DNA of 64,000 nt from Selenomonas sp. F0473. Lineage in GTDB: Bacteria; Bacillota; Negativicutes; Selenomonadales; Selenomonadaceae. Both the position numbers and the translations under genes were made by a program. Positions 18,363 through 28,626 of the stretch are shown one piece after another; position 1 is the first letter of the stretch, and each line of letters starts with the position of its first letter. A model generated the notes under the pieces. That model was not told the origin of the DNA and ran no database searches. It saw only the letters and a list, made by a program, of their open reading frames with translations. Location: contig NZ_JH992902.1 in the NCBI RefSeq assembly GCF_000315545.1, forward strand, positions 1,322,470-1,386,469. Direction: 5' to 3'.

Positions 18363-18803
18363 TTATTTCTTATTATTGATCCCCTGACGGAGCATCCAGA
18401 TCTTTTTAGAGAAATCCTCGATATAATCGTCCATCAGCGTGGAGATGAGATAGTTGCTCTCTTCGTCCGCGGTCTTCTTCACATCCTGCACGAGCTTGAG
18501 CAAATATATAAAGTCCTTCTCCACGACGGGGAAGAGCTTGTCCGCCTGGATAAAATCGGACTTCGGCTCCTTAATCTTCGTGAGCGTGAGGAACTCTTTC
18601 TGCGTGGCGACCGGCTTGCCGCCGATCTTCAAAATGCTCTCCGCCACAGCGTCGACGGCATCGCGAACGTCATCGTAATATTCTTCCAGCTTCGCATGAA
18701 CGGTGAAAAAACTGTGCCCCTTCACGTACCAATGAAATAACTGCAGCTTATGGTACTCGGTCTCGAGGTCCGCCAACAGCTGATTCAACTTCTTTTCCAT
18801 CAT
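18363..18803 (-). CDS. dps: Dps/ferritin-like DNA-binding iron-storage protein
   Basis: 146 residues, four-helix ferritin-like fold. The ferroxidase ligands shared between Dps subunits are visible in LFHWYVKGHSFFTVHAKLEEYYDDVRDAVDAVAE (His, His, Asp, Glu). Dps dodecamers oxidise Fe(II) with peroxide and store it, protecting DNA. There is no long basic N-terminal tail, so DNA binding may be weak. Two adjacent ATGs lie after GGTGGAG; the first (18803) is used. A palindrome overlaps the promoter, consistent with peroxide or iron control. Confidence 0.9.
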   Translation of the reverse strand: MMEKKLNQLLADLETEYHKLQLFHWYVKGHSFFTVHAKLEEYYDDVRDAVDAVAESILKIGGKPVATQKEFLTLTKIKEPKSDFIQADKLFPVVEKDFIYLLKLVQDVKKTADEESNYLISTLMDDYIEDFSKKIWMLRQGINNKK

Positions 18804-18855
18804 GAATCTCCACCCTTTCATTTGTAAATGAAAACTTCCCCTTCGGAACAATGTC

Positions 18856-18888
18856 ATTATAGCACAACGTTCTTTTTTGTACAAAAAA
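18856..18888 (-). promoter_or_regulatory. dps promoter with overlapping palindrome
   Basis: On the minus strand TATAAT (18856-18861) lies 17 bases after TTGTAC (18879-18884). The -35 sits inside the perfect 16-bp palindrome TTTTTTGTACAAAAAA (18873-18888), where a repressor such as PerR or Fur could block RNA polymerase. The regulator is inferred. Confidence 0.55.
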
Positions 18889-19035
18889 TAATTTCCGCGC
18901 GATGCGAAGACGATCTGCGGACCGTGAAAATCGCTCGTCGACGAGGTTTTGAAGATGCTCTTGACACAGTACCGCATCGGCAAAGGCATCTGGCTGACCA
19001 AAGAGCTTTGAAACGTGAACCTGTTCTGCCATAAG

Positions 19036-19067
19036 AAAGAGCGCGGGCATTGCTGCCTGCGCTCTTT
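19036..19067 (-). terminator. Terminator of the chemoreceptor gene
   Basis: AAAGAGCGC and GCGCTCTTT pair, with an inner GGCA/TGCC. The minus-strand tail is CTTTCTTAT. Confidence 0.6.
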
Positions 19068-19088
19068 TCTATGTGTTGGACGTCGATA

Positions 19089-20753
19089 TCATACCTTAAA
19101 TTTGCCGACCAGCCCCTCGAGGTTCGATGCGAGCTGCGCAAGGTTTTCGGCGGTGGCGGTGAACTCCTCGATGGAGGCGGTTTGCTGCTCGATGGCGGCG
19201 GCGGAGTCCTCGGAGAGGCTCGCGATATGCGTGGCGCTCTTTGCGACGCCCTGCGTCGTCGTCTCCATGTCCTTCGTATCGGACGAAGTCGAACGACTGA
19301 GCGCGCTGATCTCGGCGACGGCATCGGCACTGGCGCGCGAGCTCTCCAGGATGGTGTCAAGAGCGCCCGTGAGCCCTTTCACGACGGCGATGATCTCATC
19401 GAGCTCGCGCACGAGCGTGTCGTTTGCCGTGCGTGTCTGCGTGACCTGACCGCGGATGTCGGCGATTTTTTTCGTCACCTCATCGGCGGCGTTGCCGGAG
19501 TTCTCGGCGAGTTTGCGCACCTCTTCGGCGACGACGGCAAAGCCGCGTCCCGACTCTCCCGCGCGTGCGGCCTCGATGGCGGCGTTGAGGGCGAGGAGGT
19601 TGGTCTGCCCGGAGAGTTCCTTGATGATGTCGACGATCTGGTTGATGTCCTCGGCGTATTGGGTGAGCGTCCGGACATTTTCGTTCATCTCGTCAACGAT
19701 GCCGCGCAGGCGATCCGTCTGCGCCGAGACGTTGCTGACGTTCGTACGTCCCGCTTCCGCGTTCTCCTTCGATCCGACCGAGAGTTCGGACGAATGCTGC
19801 GCATAGTCGAGCATCTGCGTCATGTTGCCCGCAATCGCAGTGACCCGGTCGGCAAGCCCCTGCATGTCTGCATTCTGTGCGTTCGCGTCGCCCGCAACGT
19901 CCGTAATGATGTGCGCGACATGTTCGACGGCACGGCTGCTTTCGCTGCTCGCCTGCGAGAGGTTCGTCGAGAGTGCGGAGACCTGCTCGGCGGCGTCCTG
20001 TGCGCCGCGCATGATGGTCTGTAAATTTGCGACAAATTTGTTGAAATACTGCACGATCTGCCCGATCTCATCGTCGCGCTCGGCGTGCATCCGCTGCGTG
20101 AGATCGCCGTCCCCCTCTGCGATATCCGCAAAAGAGTGCGTCAGCATGGCAAGCGGGCGCAGAATCTGCGTGAATATGACGAAGAATGCACCGCCCACGA
20201 TGATGAGGGCGAGCAGGATGACGATCTCCTGTACGGTCTTGGAGGCGGCGATCTTTTCCTGACTTGCGGCGTCGTACGCCCCGACGAGCTTATTGACCTC
20301 GGCAACGTAGTCCGCGACGGAGGCGGCGACTTTGGTGTCCGCCGCTGCGCGCGCCTCGGGGCTGTCCGCGTTCATCACGGCGGTGACCTGCGCGCGATAG
20401 GCTTCCCAGCGCGGCTTTACCGCGTCGAGCTGCGCGCGTGCGGCAGGATCGTCCGTTTTCGTGAGGTTCAGCGCGGGATCGCCTGCATCGAGCCCTTTGA
20501 GAATCTTGTCGTACTGGGCGATAAATTCTTCGATGTTCTTCCGGATCGCGCCGGCTTCCGTGTCGTCCGCCGAGACGAGACGCGCGGAGAGCCACGAGAG
20601 TTGGTACGCCTTCATGCGCAGCGACCCGGAGGCGTTCACCATCGGCGAGTCGCCTTTGAGCTGGTCGAACGTGTGGAAGTTGAATCCAACGAGCGCAACG
20701 ATGAAGACAAAGAGCGTGATGAGAATGGAGAGGAGTTTGACGCGAATGGACAT
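19089..20753 (-). CDS. Methyl-accepting chemotaxis protein with PilJ/NarX-type sensor
   Basis: 554 residues. Membrane helix 1 ([18 protein letters not shown]), a periplasmic helical sensor of about 160 residues, membrane helix 2 ([17 protein letters not shown]), a HAMP domain, and a cytoplasmic signalling domain with the conserved hairpin tip [18 protein letters not shown]. The sensor begins [17 protein letters not shown], closely resembling the P-box of nitrate/nitrite sensors NarX/NarQ (AGSLRMQSYRL) and of PilJ-domain receptors. It would relay ligand state to CheA/CheW. ATG 20753 fits the membrane-helix start; AAAGG is rather far upstream. Nitrate or nitrite is the likely ligand (inference). 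Confidence 0.88.
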   Translation of the reverse strand: MSIRVKLLSILITLFVFIVALVGFNFHTFDQLKGDSPMVNASGSLRMKAYQLSWLSARLVSADDTEAGAIRKNIEEFIAQYDKILKGLDAGDPALNLTKTDDPAARAQLDAVKPRWEAYRAQVTAVMNADSPEARAAADTKVAASVADYVAEVNKLVGAYDAASQEKIAASKTVQEIVILLALIIVGGAFFVIFTQILRPLAMLTHSFADIAEGDGDLTQRMHAERDDEIGQIVQYFNKFVANLQTIMRGAQDAAEQVSALSTNLSQASSESSRAVEHVAHIITDVAGDANAQNADMQGLADRVTAIAGNMTQMLDYAQHSSELSVGSKENAEAGRTNVSNVSAQTDRLRGIVDEMNENVRTLTQYAEDINQIVDIIKELSGQTNLLALNAAIEAARAGESGRGFAVVAEEVRKLAENSGNAADEVTKKIADIRGQVTQTRTANDTLVRELDEIIAVVKGLTGALDTILESSRASADAVAEISALSRSTSSDTKDMETTTQGVAKSATHIASLSEDSAAAIEQQTASIEEFTATAENLAQLASNLEGLVGKFKV

Positions 20754-20922
20754 TGCTTTCAGAACCTTTCTGCATAACGTAAAGCTATTATGCCGGGGCA
20801 AAACATGCGCCCGGTTCCTATATTATACTTTTGTGATAATAACACAGTAAAATATAAAATTCAAGTTGGAGCGTGCGCGAGCAGTGCCGTTAAGGTTCAA
20901 TTGGTATATCAAAACGGCTATA

Positions 20923-20971
20923 AAAACAGGGCTTTCCGTGCGGCAATGTATTGTGTCGTGTAGAAAGCCCC
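20923..20971 (-). terminator. Terminator of dsdA
   Basis: On the minus strand GGGCTTTC pairs with GAAAGCCC, followed by TGTTTTTAT. Confidence 0.75.
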
Positions 20972-21001
20972 GATTGTATATGCGATGTATATACTTTTCT
21001 C

Positions 21002-22330
21002 TTACTGATAGGTCGCAAGATACGCCGTCCACATCTCGTTCGGGACAAAGCCGCCGCCCGTCGCCCATGCGATCTGTGTGGACGCGGCAAGCCGCTGCGG
21101 CGTGAGGCCGTGCGCTGCGCAATATGCCTGCGCAGCGGGGAGCCGCAGGAGGTTCAAGGGACCGACGAACGCCGCGCAGCTCGACGGCTCGATGCGGATG
21201 CCCTCGCTCTCGTCAAGGAGACGCAGATAATCATAGAGTTTCGCGTCGATGGCGGTAAAGATGCCCGCAGCCTGATTCGTCATGAGACGTGTCACGAAGC
21301 CCGAGGGGCAGGGGACGGCGAGCCCGTCCGCCTCGGTGCGCCCGGAGATGCCGAAGTCATGGACGCTGACGCCCTCGAACGCCTGCGTCGCGATGCCGAG
21401 GAGCACCGACGGACAGGTCGCCGGCTCGACAAAGAACGCGTGCACGTCGTCGCCGTAGATACGGCGCAGACCGTAGGAGACGCCGCCGGGCGAGCCGCCG
21501 ATGCCCGCGGGGATGTAGACGACGAGGGGGTGGTCGGCGTCCACGGGGATATTCATTTCCTCCAGTTGATTTTGGAGACGCGCTCCCGCAACGGTATAGC
21601 CCATGAAGAGATCGCGCGAACGCTCGTCGTCGACGAAGTAGCTCATGGGATCGACGGCTGAGGCGCGGCGCCCCTCGCGCACCGCGCGGGCGAAGTCGTC
21701 GTCGTACTCGACGACCTCGACGCCCCTGGCGCGCAGGAGCTCCTTCTTCCACTGCTTGGCATCGGCGGACATGTGCACGCGCACGCGGAACCCGAGCGCG
21801 GCGCCGACAACGCCGATCGAGAGCGCAAGATTGCCCGTCGAACCGACCTGTATCATATATTTGGAGAAGAAGTCCTTCATCTCGGCGAACTTCGCGTAGT
21901 CGTCGCGCACGGTGATAAGACCCGCATCAACCGCGAGCGCCTCCGCGTGTTTCAGCACCTCGTAGATGCCGCCGCGCGCCTTGATGGAGCCGGCGACCGC
22001 GAGGTGACTGTCCATCTTGAGATAGAGGCGGCCGGGAATGTCCGCGCCGTACGTTTCGGAAAGCGCCCTCTGCATCGCGGGAATAGGGCGCAGCGGCGAC
22101 TCGATGATGCCCTGCGTTTCCTCCGTCTCCGGGAACGCGCGGCGGAAAAAGGCTGCGAACCGCACGAGCCGAGCCGCCGCATCGGCGATGTCCGCATCCG
22201 AAACGACCAGCTCGGAGATCCCCTTCGTCATGTCGTACGGGAGCAGGCGCGAATTGATCCACACCGCTTCCTCCTGCCGTGCGATCGGGACGAGCGACGG
22301 GTCGCGCGCGAGATATTCTTCACAGTTCAT
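21002..22330 (-). CDS. dsdA: D-serine ammonia-lyase (D-serine dehydratase)
   Basis: 442 residues. The PLP enzyme converts D-serine to pyruvate and ammonia. The PLP lysine lies in AGSIKARGGIYEVL, the phosphate-binding glycine loop in AGIGGSPGGVSYG, and substrate contacts in VGSTGNLALSIG. The length matches the DsdA family (about 440). The ATG follows GGAGGGAA. No dsdC or dsdX neighbour is present, so it is a single-gene unit, probably for detoxifying or using D-serine. Confidence 0.95.
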   Translation of the reverse strand: MNCEEYLARDPSLVPIARQEEAVWINSRLLPYDMTKGISELVVSDADIADAAARLVRFAAFFRRAFPETEETQGIIESPLRPIPAMQRALSETYGADIPGRLYLKMDSHLAVAGSIKARGGIYEVLKHAEALAVDAGLITVRDDYAKFAEMKDFFSKYMIQVGSTGNLALSIGVVGAALGFRVRVHMSADAKQWKKELLRARGVEVVEYDDDFARAVREGRRASAVDPMSYFVDDERSRDLFMGYTVAGARLQNQLEEMNIPVDADHPLVVYIPAGIGGSPGGVSYGLRRIYGDDVHAFFVEPATCPSVLLGIATQAFEGVSVHDFGISGRTEADGLAVPCPSGFVTRLMTNQAAGIFTAIDAKLYDYLRLLDESEGIRIEPSSCAAFVGPLNLLRLPAAQAYCAAHGLTPQRLAASTQIAWATGGGFVPNEMWTAYLATYQ

Positions 22331-22506
22331 AGGATTCCCTCCAAATCTATCGCTGCTCCGCCTTCGGCGGCTCAGATATCTGTCTGTATACAGGGCGATT
22401 ATAGCATATTTTTGAACTGTGGGCGAATGTATCTATACACCATGTGGCGGACGCATCTGTTTTATGATATGATTCTGCCATGATCAGTCAAAGGAAGGCG
22501 ACGCAC

Positions 22507-23550
22507 ATGGATTTTACGTTGATGGATTTTGCACCTACCGAGCGCAAAGTCTTGTCTCCCAACTCAAAAACCCCGCTGTTCACGTTCGGCGCGATGTCGT
22601 ATCTGGCGGAAGGGACACTCGACATCGCGAGCATGGACTGCCACATCCTCGTCGGTCGCTATACGGCGCTTGCACATCGTCTGAAATTTTCCATCGCGGG
22701 CAACCACGACTATCGCTGCCTGACGACATTCCCCGAGTATATAATCACGGGCGAGGATGCGGCGGAGCTCACGAACATCAATCCCGGCTCCGCTGCTGTC
22801 AACCGCAATCAGCTCGTCATCGGCAGCGATGTATGGATCGGCTCGGATGTCTTACTCCTCGGCGGGGTGCGCATCGGGAGCGGCGCCGTCGTCGGGGCGG
22901 GGGCGGTTGTGACGAAGGACGTCCCGCCCTATGCAATCGTCGGCGGCAATCCTGCGCGCATCATAAAATACCGGTTCGACACGGAAACAATCGCGCGCCT
23001 CCTGCGCATCCGGTGGTGGCACTGGCCGCATGAAAAGGTGAAGGAGTACATCCCCCTCTTCAATCATGATATGAAGTGCTTTCTCGATCGTTTCGACCCG
23101 GGCGTACAGGAAAAAACGCCGCCGGATGAGACTGTCGCGGCGATGCTTGCCAAAGGGAAAGAGGGCATCCTGCGTTATTATTTTATCCCGGATCTCGATG
23201 CGCCCGAGCAGCACGCCGTTTGGCCGCGCCTCATCGGAACGTATCTCTCCGCATATACCACGTCGGATCCCGTCCTCCTCATGATTGCCGTGCCGGAGGG
23301 GGACGGGCATCCCCAATTTTTTGCGGCGGTGCAGGCACGCCTTGATGAGCTCGGCGATGCGGCGCCGCATATTTATATGCATATGAACAGAGACGGACAA
23401 AAGTTCTCGCCCGCCTTACTGCAAGCCGCCGACATCTATATCACAACGCGAGAGGATAGCTGCTCCATAGCCGTTGACTATGCGGCAGACGCGGGGCTCA
23501 TGATTCGCTACGGTCTTGACCCGCGTGAACTGCTCTTTCCGCCGGTATAG
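22507..23550 (+). CDS. Hexapeptide-repeat acetyltransferase with C-terminal glycosyltransferase-like extension
   Basis: 347 residues. The first 200 residues form a left-handed beta-helix xenobiotic acyltransferase domain of the CatB type: [16 protein letters not shown] with the catalytic His region, then [41 protein letters not shown]. The usual CatB/VatD protein stops near residue 210. Here a further 140 residues ([37 protein letters not shown]) resemble the end of a glycosyltransferase seen in surface polysaccharide enzymes. A role in acetylating a glycan is likelier than drug resistance. ATG 22507 follows AAAGGAAGG. Confidence 0.75.
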   Translation: MDFTLMDFAPTERKVLSPNSKTPLFTFGAMSYLAEGTLDIASMDCHILVGRYTALAHRLKFSIAGNHDYRCLTTFPEYIITGEDAAELTNINPGSAAVNRNQLVIGSDVWIGSDVLLLGGVRIGSGAVVGAGAVVTKDVPPYAIVGGNPARIIKYRFDTETIARLLRIRWWHWPHEKVKEYIPLFNHDMKCFLDRFDPGVQEKTPPDETVAAMLAKGKEGILRYYFIPDLDAPEQHAVWPRLIGTYLSAYTTSDPVLLMIAVPEGDGHPQFFAAVQARLDELGDAAPHIYMHMNRDGQKFSPALLQAADIYITTREDSCSIAVDYAADAGLMIRYGLDPRELLFPPV

Positions 23551-24436
23551 ATACGATGCGCAGTACCGCGTCGATATCTCCGTCGATGACGATGCTCTGC
23601 GGGCGAATCTTCGGCGGCACATAGCGCATACCGAGATTGACTGATGCGAGCGTCACGCCCGTACGCGCCGCCGTCATGCGCCAAAAGGGATACTTGACGA
23701 TGCCGGGCGTATTCATGCCGACACCAAGTTCGAGGAGCAGGGTGCGGCGTCCCTCCGTATGCGCGAGAAAGTCCCGATAACGCGCGGCGGCCGCATGCCA
23801 GCCCGCATCCTCGACGAAGGATTCGTCCGCGCGCAGGTTCGTCGTCATCTCCCTGCCGTCGTCGGGGCAATAGGGGATCAGTGCGGTCGGAATCGCCATT
23901 GCCGGCGCGCCGATATCCGGCAGGAGGAGCGCGCCGTCCGCGCCGAACGAAAATCCCTGCGCGCGCACCATAGCGCGGATCGTCCCCTCATTGTCGTAGG
24001 TTTTCCCGGCCGACGGACCCGCGGGCGCGCTGCTCTGAAAGAGTCCGAAGTCCCCCTGCGTGTAAAAGAGGCGCTCTTTATCGAACCTCGCCCGCTGAAA
24101 GGCATGATCCACATTCGTCGTGAGGACGAAATAATCTCTCTCCCGCACGAGCGAGAGAAGACGCGCATAGGTATCGCGCGGCAACGGCGCGTAGCGGTTG
24201 ACGTAGATGCTGCGGCTCCACCAGCCCCAGTAGAGTTCTCTGCTTGGAAACGGATAGAACCCGCCGCTGTAGATATCCTCGATGCCGAACGTCGTGTGAA
24301 AATCCGAGAAATATTTGAGGAACCGCGCACCCGCGTAGTCGTATCCCGCGGCCGCCGACAGTCCCGCCCCCGCGCCGACAAGGATCGTCTCAGCATCTGC
24401 GAGCGATTTTTCGAGCGCTTTGATTTCGTTGGTCAT
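23498..24436 (-). CDS. Class M sirtuin (SirTM), protein ADP-ribosyltransferase
   Basis: 312 residues. Sir2-type NAD binding motif [16 protein letters not shown], the [11 protein letters not shown] catalytic segment and QGDFGLFQ are present. Length and sequence fit the SirTM group found in operons with macrodomain proteins. Known SirTMs mono-ADP-ribosylate a lipoylated GcvH-like carrier in the oxidative stress response. The start ATG overlaps the macrodomain stop (ATGA), so the two are translationally coupled. The carrier GcvH-L and the lipoate ligase LplA2 of the classical operon are not here. The last 53 bases overlap the convergent acetyltransferase gene. Confidence 0.82.
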   Translation of the reverse strand: MTNEIKALEKSLADAETILVGAGAGLSAAAGYDYAGARFLKYFSDFHTTFGIEDIYSGGFYPFPSRELYWGWWSRSIYVNRYAPLPRDTYARLLSLVRERDYFVLTTNVDHAFQRARFDKERLFYTQGDFGLFQSSAPAGPSAGKTYDNEGTIRAMVRAQGFSFGADGALLLPDIGAPAMAIPTALIPYCPDDGREMTTNLRADESFVEDAGWHAAAARYRDFLAHTEGRRTLLLELGVGMNTPGIVKYPFWRMTAARTGVTLASVNLGMRYVPPKIRPQSIVIDGDIDAVLRIVSIPAERAVHAGQDRSES

Positions 24437-25215
24437 GATAACAGTCTTTCGTAAATATGATAATCCTCGTCCTTGAACACATTGAACACGACGCGTTCAA
24501 CGGAGGATTCCGATATGAGGAATTCCCGCACCGTCCGCACGGCTATCTCGGCCGCCGCCGCGTTCGGAAAGCGGAACTCGCCCGTAGAAATGCAGCAGAA
24601 CGCGATACTCCTAAGACCGCGTTCTGCCGCGAGGGCGAGGCAGGAACGATAGCACGAGGCGAGAAGTTCCCTGTGCCGATCGGTGAGCGCGCCGTCCACG
24701 ATGGGGCCGACCGTATGAATGACATGACGCGCGGGGAGATTGTACCCCGCCGTGATCTGCGCGCCGCCCGTCGCCTCGGGATGCCCCTGCGCGTGCATGA
24801 TGCGGCCGCATTCACTGCGTAACTGCAGTCCTGCCGCGCTGTGGATCGCATTGTCGATACAGCGATGCAGAGGGATGAAACAGCCGAGCAACGCGCTGTT
24901 CGCGGCATTCACGATCGCATCCGCGGCAAGGCGCGTAATATCGCCCTGCCACAGCGCGATGCGCTGATTGTGCGGGGCGGCAGGAAGCTTCATAGCGTCC
25001 ACCGTGCCGCGTTCCTCGCGCTCCAATGAGAGGAGTTCGTCCTGTCGTCTATAAAATTCGTCCGGGAGCGGCATCGGCGGGCATACATTCATCAGCGACC
25101 GGAGCAGCCGCCGCTGCGACGTCTCATCCGCGCCGAAGGATGTCGCCTGCGCGCGGTATTCCTGGAGCCGCGCGAGCAGCATTTCGTTTAATCGTTGAAT
25201 CTTTGACAAAACCAT
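24433..25215 (-). CDS. Zinc-type macrodomain ADP-ribosyl hydrolase
   Basis: 260 residues. An N-terminal helical part of about 75 residues precedes a macrodomain: IALWQGDITRLAADAIVNAAN, then GCFIPLHRCIDNAIHSAAG and a HVIHTVGPIVDG strand, with AFCCISTGEFRFPN as the phosphate loop. The GCF-P-H-CIDN segment marks the subclass coupled to SirTM sirtuins, in which a Zn ion is held by Cys/His. It should remove the ADP-ribose added by the coupled sirtuin. ATG 25215 is chosen for AAGGTG 8 bases upstream rather than TTG 25236. Confidence 0.85.
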   Translation of the reverse strand: MVLSKIQRLNEMLLARLQEYRAQATSFGADETSQRRLLRSLMNVCPPMPLPDEFYRRQDELLSLEREERGTVDAMKLPAAPHNQRIALWQGDITRLAADAIVNAANSALLGCFIPLHRCIDNAIHSAAGLQLRSECGRIMHAQGHPEATGGAQITAGYNLPARHVIHTVGPIVDGALTDRHRELLASCYRSCLALAAERGLRSIAFCCISTGEFRFPNAAAAEIAVRTVREFLISESSVERVVFNVFKDEDYHIYERLLS

Positions 25216-25304
25216 GGGAACACCTTTTTCTCTCAAAAGTTACGCCGCAACCCATTGCTGCAGGGTGGCACAGATTGCTAGAGCCCTGCGGAAATACAAA
25301 AGAG

Positions 25305-25331
25305 AGCCGACGCATCGCGGATGCGTCGGCT
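25305..25331. terminator. Terminator downstream of the NAD(P)-binding gene
   Basis: AGCCGACGCATC and GATGCGTCGGCT form a perfect 12-bp stem with a 3-base loop. T-runs follow on both strands (minus CTCTTTTGT, plus TTTTGC). Confidence 0.8.
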
Positions 25332-25353
25332 TTTGCAATAACCGCCCCTTAAA

Positions 25354-25983
25354 TTATGCCTGCACGAGCGAGATGCGCTCGTTGATGTGACCGCCCGCCT
25401 CGATGAGATCGGCCATGCCGACCGCGTAGTCCGCATAGCTGATGACGCTCTCGCCCGCGGCGCTCAGCGTCAGCTCCTCGCCGCCGAGTTTATATTTCCC
25501 CGTGCGCGCGCCGTCTTCTACAAAGTCCGCGGCCGGGCTAACATAGACCCACGCGGCATCTTTGCGCGCGCGCAGCGCATCAAGCGCCGCGCCGTGTGCG
25601 CGTGCGAGCGGAGCGAACTCCGCCGGGAAATCGGGCGTATCGAAAAGCTGCGTCTTGTGCGTCGCATCGACATAAAGCGAGCCCGCCCCGCCGACGATGT
25701 AGAGCCGCGTCTTCGTCCCCGCGACGAGATCGGCGAGGTGTTGGCTCGTTTTGGTAAAGTTGTCCATCAGTGCCGGATCGAGCACGCCGAACCCGCTGAC
25801 TACGGCGTCGAATCCCGCGAGATCCTCCTTTGTCAGCGCTAGAATATCCTTCTGCACGAACTTCTTCGCCTCGCTCCGATTCGCGCTGCGCGCGAACCCC
25901 GTCACCTCATGTCCGCGCGAGAGCAGCTCCTTGATAACGAGCTGCGAAACCTGACCGTTCGATGCGACGACTGCGATTTTCAT
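25354..25983 (-). CDS. NAD(P)-binding oxidoreductase (NmrA/YwnB-like)
   Basis: 209 residues, Rossmann fold of the atypical short-chain group: MKIAVVASNGQVSQLVIKELLSRGHEVTGFAR replaces the strict GxxGxxG with ASNGQVSQ. The later LYIVGGAGSLYVD and WVYVSPAADFVEDG are typical of YwnB/YwpH-like proteins that lack the full SDR catalytic triad. It may act as an NADPH sensor or quinone/epimerase-type reductase. GGGGG lies 9 bases upstream of the ATG. Confidence 0.8.
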   Translation of the reverse strand: MKIAVVASNGQVSQLVIKELLSRGHEVTGFARSANRSEAKKFVQKDILALTKEDLAGFDAVVSGFGVLDPALMDNFTKTSQHLADLVAGTKTRLYIVGGAGSLYVDATHKTQLFDTPDFPAEFAPLARAHGAALDALRARKDAAWVYVSPAADFVEDGARTGKYKLGGEELTLSAAGESVISYADYAVGMADLIEAGGHINERISLVQA

Positions 25984-26100
25984 AATTTATACCCCCATCT
26001 TTATTTTTTGAAATCACCTTGATTACAAAACAAAGCATACCATGCATTAAACAGAACGTCAATAGATACAATAAAAATATTTTCATCGGTAATGAACCTG

Positions 26101-26129
26101 TTGACGAATTATGATTGGAATGGCACAAT
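26101..26129 (+). promoter_or_regulatory. Candidate promoter of antisense antitoxin RNA
   Basis: TTGACG and CACAAT spaced by 17 bases, pointing into the 3' side of the holin-like toxin gene. Confidence 0.45.
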
Positions 26130-26135
26130 AAACAT

Positions 26136-26217
26136 ACAAAAGGCACCGCTGATAAGCGGCCGCCTCTTATGTTGGAAGAATAATCCGCCTACAGTTGAGA
26201 GAGTAAGGCGGGTTTTT
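26136..26217 (+). ncRNA. Putative type I antitoxin RNA (RatA-like, convergent to the toxin mRNA)
   Basis: A transcript of about 80 nucleotides would run from the promoter above to the intrinsic terminator CCGCCT (26185-26190) / AGGCGG (26206-26211) and TTTTT. It contains a second hairpin (ACCGCTGATAAGCGG). It is convergent with the 22-codon toxin frame, whose mRNA would run through this region, giving the 3'-overlap layout of txpA/RatA systems. Transcript ends are predicted, not measured. Confidence 0.5.
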
Positions 26218-26222
26218 CTTGT

Positions 26223-26291
26223 TTATGACTTGACCGCGAGAATCAAGGCGATGAGCAGGATCATAAAGATAAAAATCTCGTAGATGTCCAT
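26223..26291 (-). CDS. Holin-like type I toxin, 22 residues
   Basis: The frame encodes a 22-residue hydrophobic peptide starting MDIYEIFIFMILLIALI and ending AVKS. This is the pattern of the putative holin-like toxins (Fst/TxpA-type, Pfam Hol_Tox): a short polar N-terminus, one membrane helix and a basic/polar end. A strong ribosome site (GAGAGGGGGTGA) precedes the ATG. The gene is too short for standard gene finders. Such peptides depolarise the membrane when not silenced by an antisense RNA. Confidence 0.72.
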   Translation of the reverse strand: MDIYEIFIFMILLIALILAVKS

Positions 26292-26362
26292 ACCGTCACC
26301 CCCTCTCAATAAGATGAAAGGGCAAGAATGGCTGCCTACCGCTATATGCAGTGACTAGACGG

Positions 26363-26391
26363 AGTATGTCATAAGAACATACGCAGTACAA
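26363..26391 (-). promoter_or_regulatory. Candidate promoter of the type I toxin
   Basis: Minus-strand TTGTAC and CATACT are spaced 17 bases, giving a leader of about 65 bases before the toxin ATG. Confidence 0.4.
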
Positions 26392-26402
26392 TATATCAAA
26401 AT

Positions 26403-26428
26403 AAAAAGCTGCCGGTCGGCAGCTTTTT
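26403..26428 (-). terminator. Terminator of gyrB
   Basis: AAAAAGCTGCCG and CGGCAGCTTTTT, nearly perfectly symmetrical, just after the gyrB stop. Confidence 0.8.
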
Positions 26429-26445
26429 GTATGCGCAGATATGAT

Positions 26446-28512
<2,067 letters not shown>

Positions 28513-28626
28513 TTAGATTCATTATATCTATGAAAATGATGGTTGTATTCCATTCATGAAGCGTCTCCGGAATGTGTTTCGCAACGCGGCGCATCACAGG
28601 TGACAGCATGAAGTATATATAGCATT

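Noticed and set aside
18890-19035. Short protein-like frame upstream of dps (minus strand from about 19030)
   Set aside because: It runs through the dps promoter and the dps start region, and no family is recognised; treated as non-coding.
22507-23550. Chloramphenicol resistance gene
   Set aside because: The fold is CatB-like, but the long extension and context suggest a glycan acetyltransferase; no basis to claim drug resistance.
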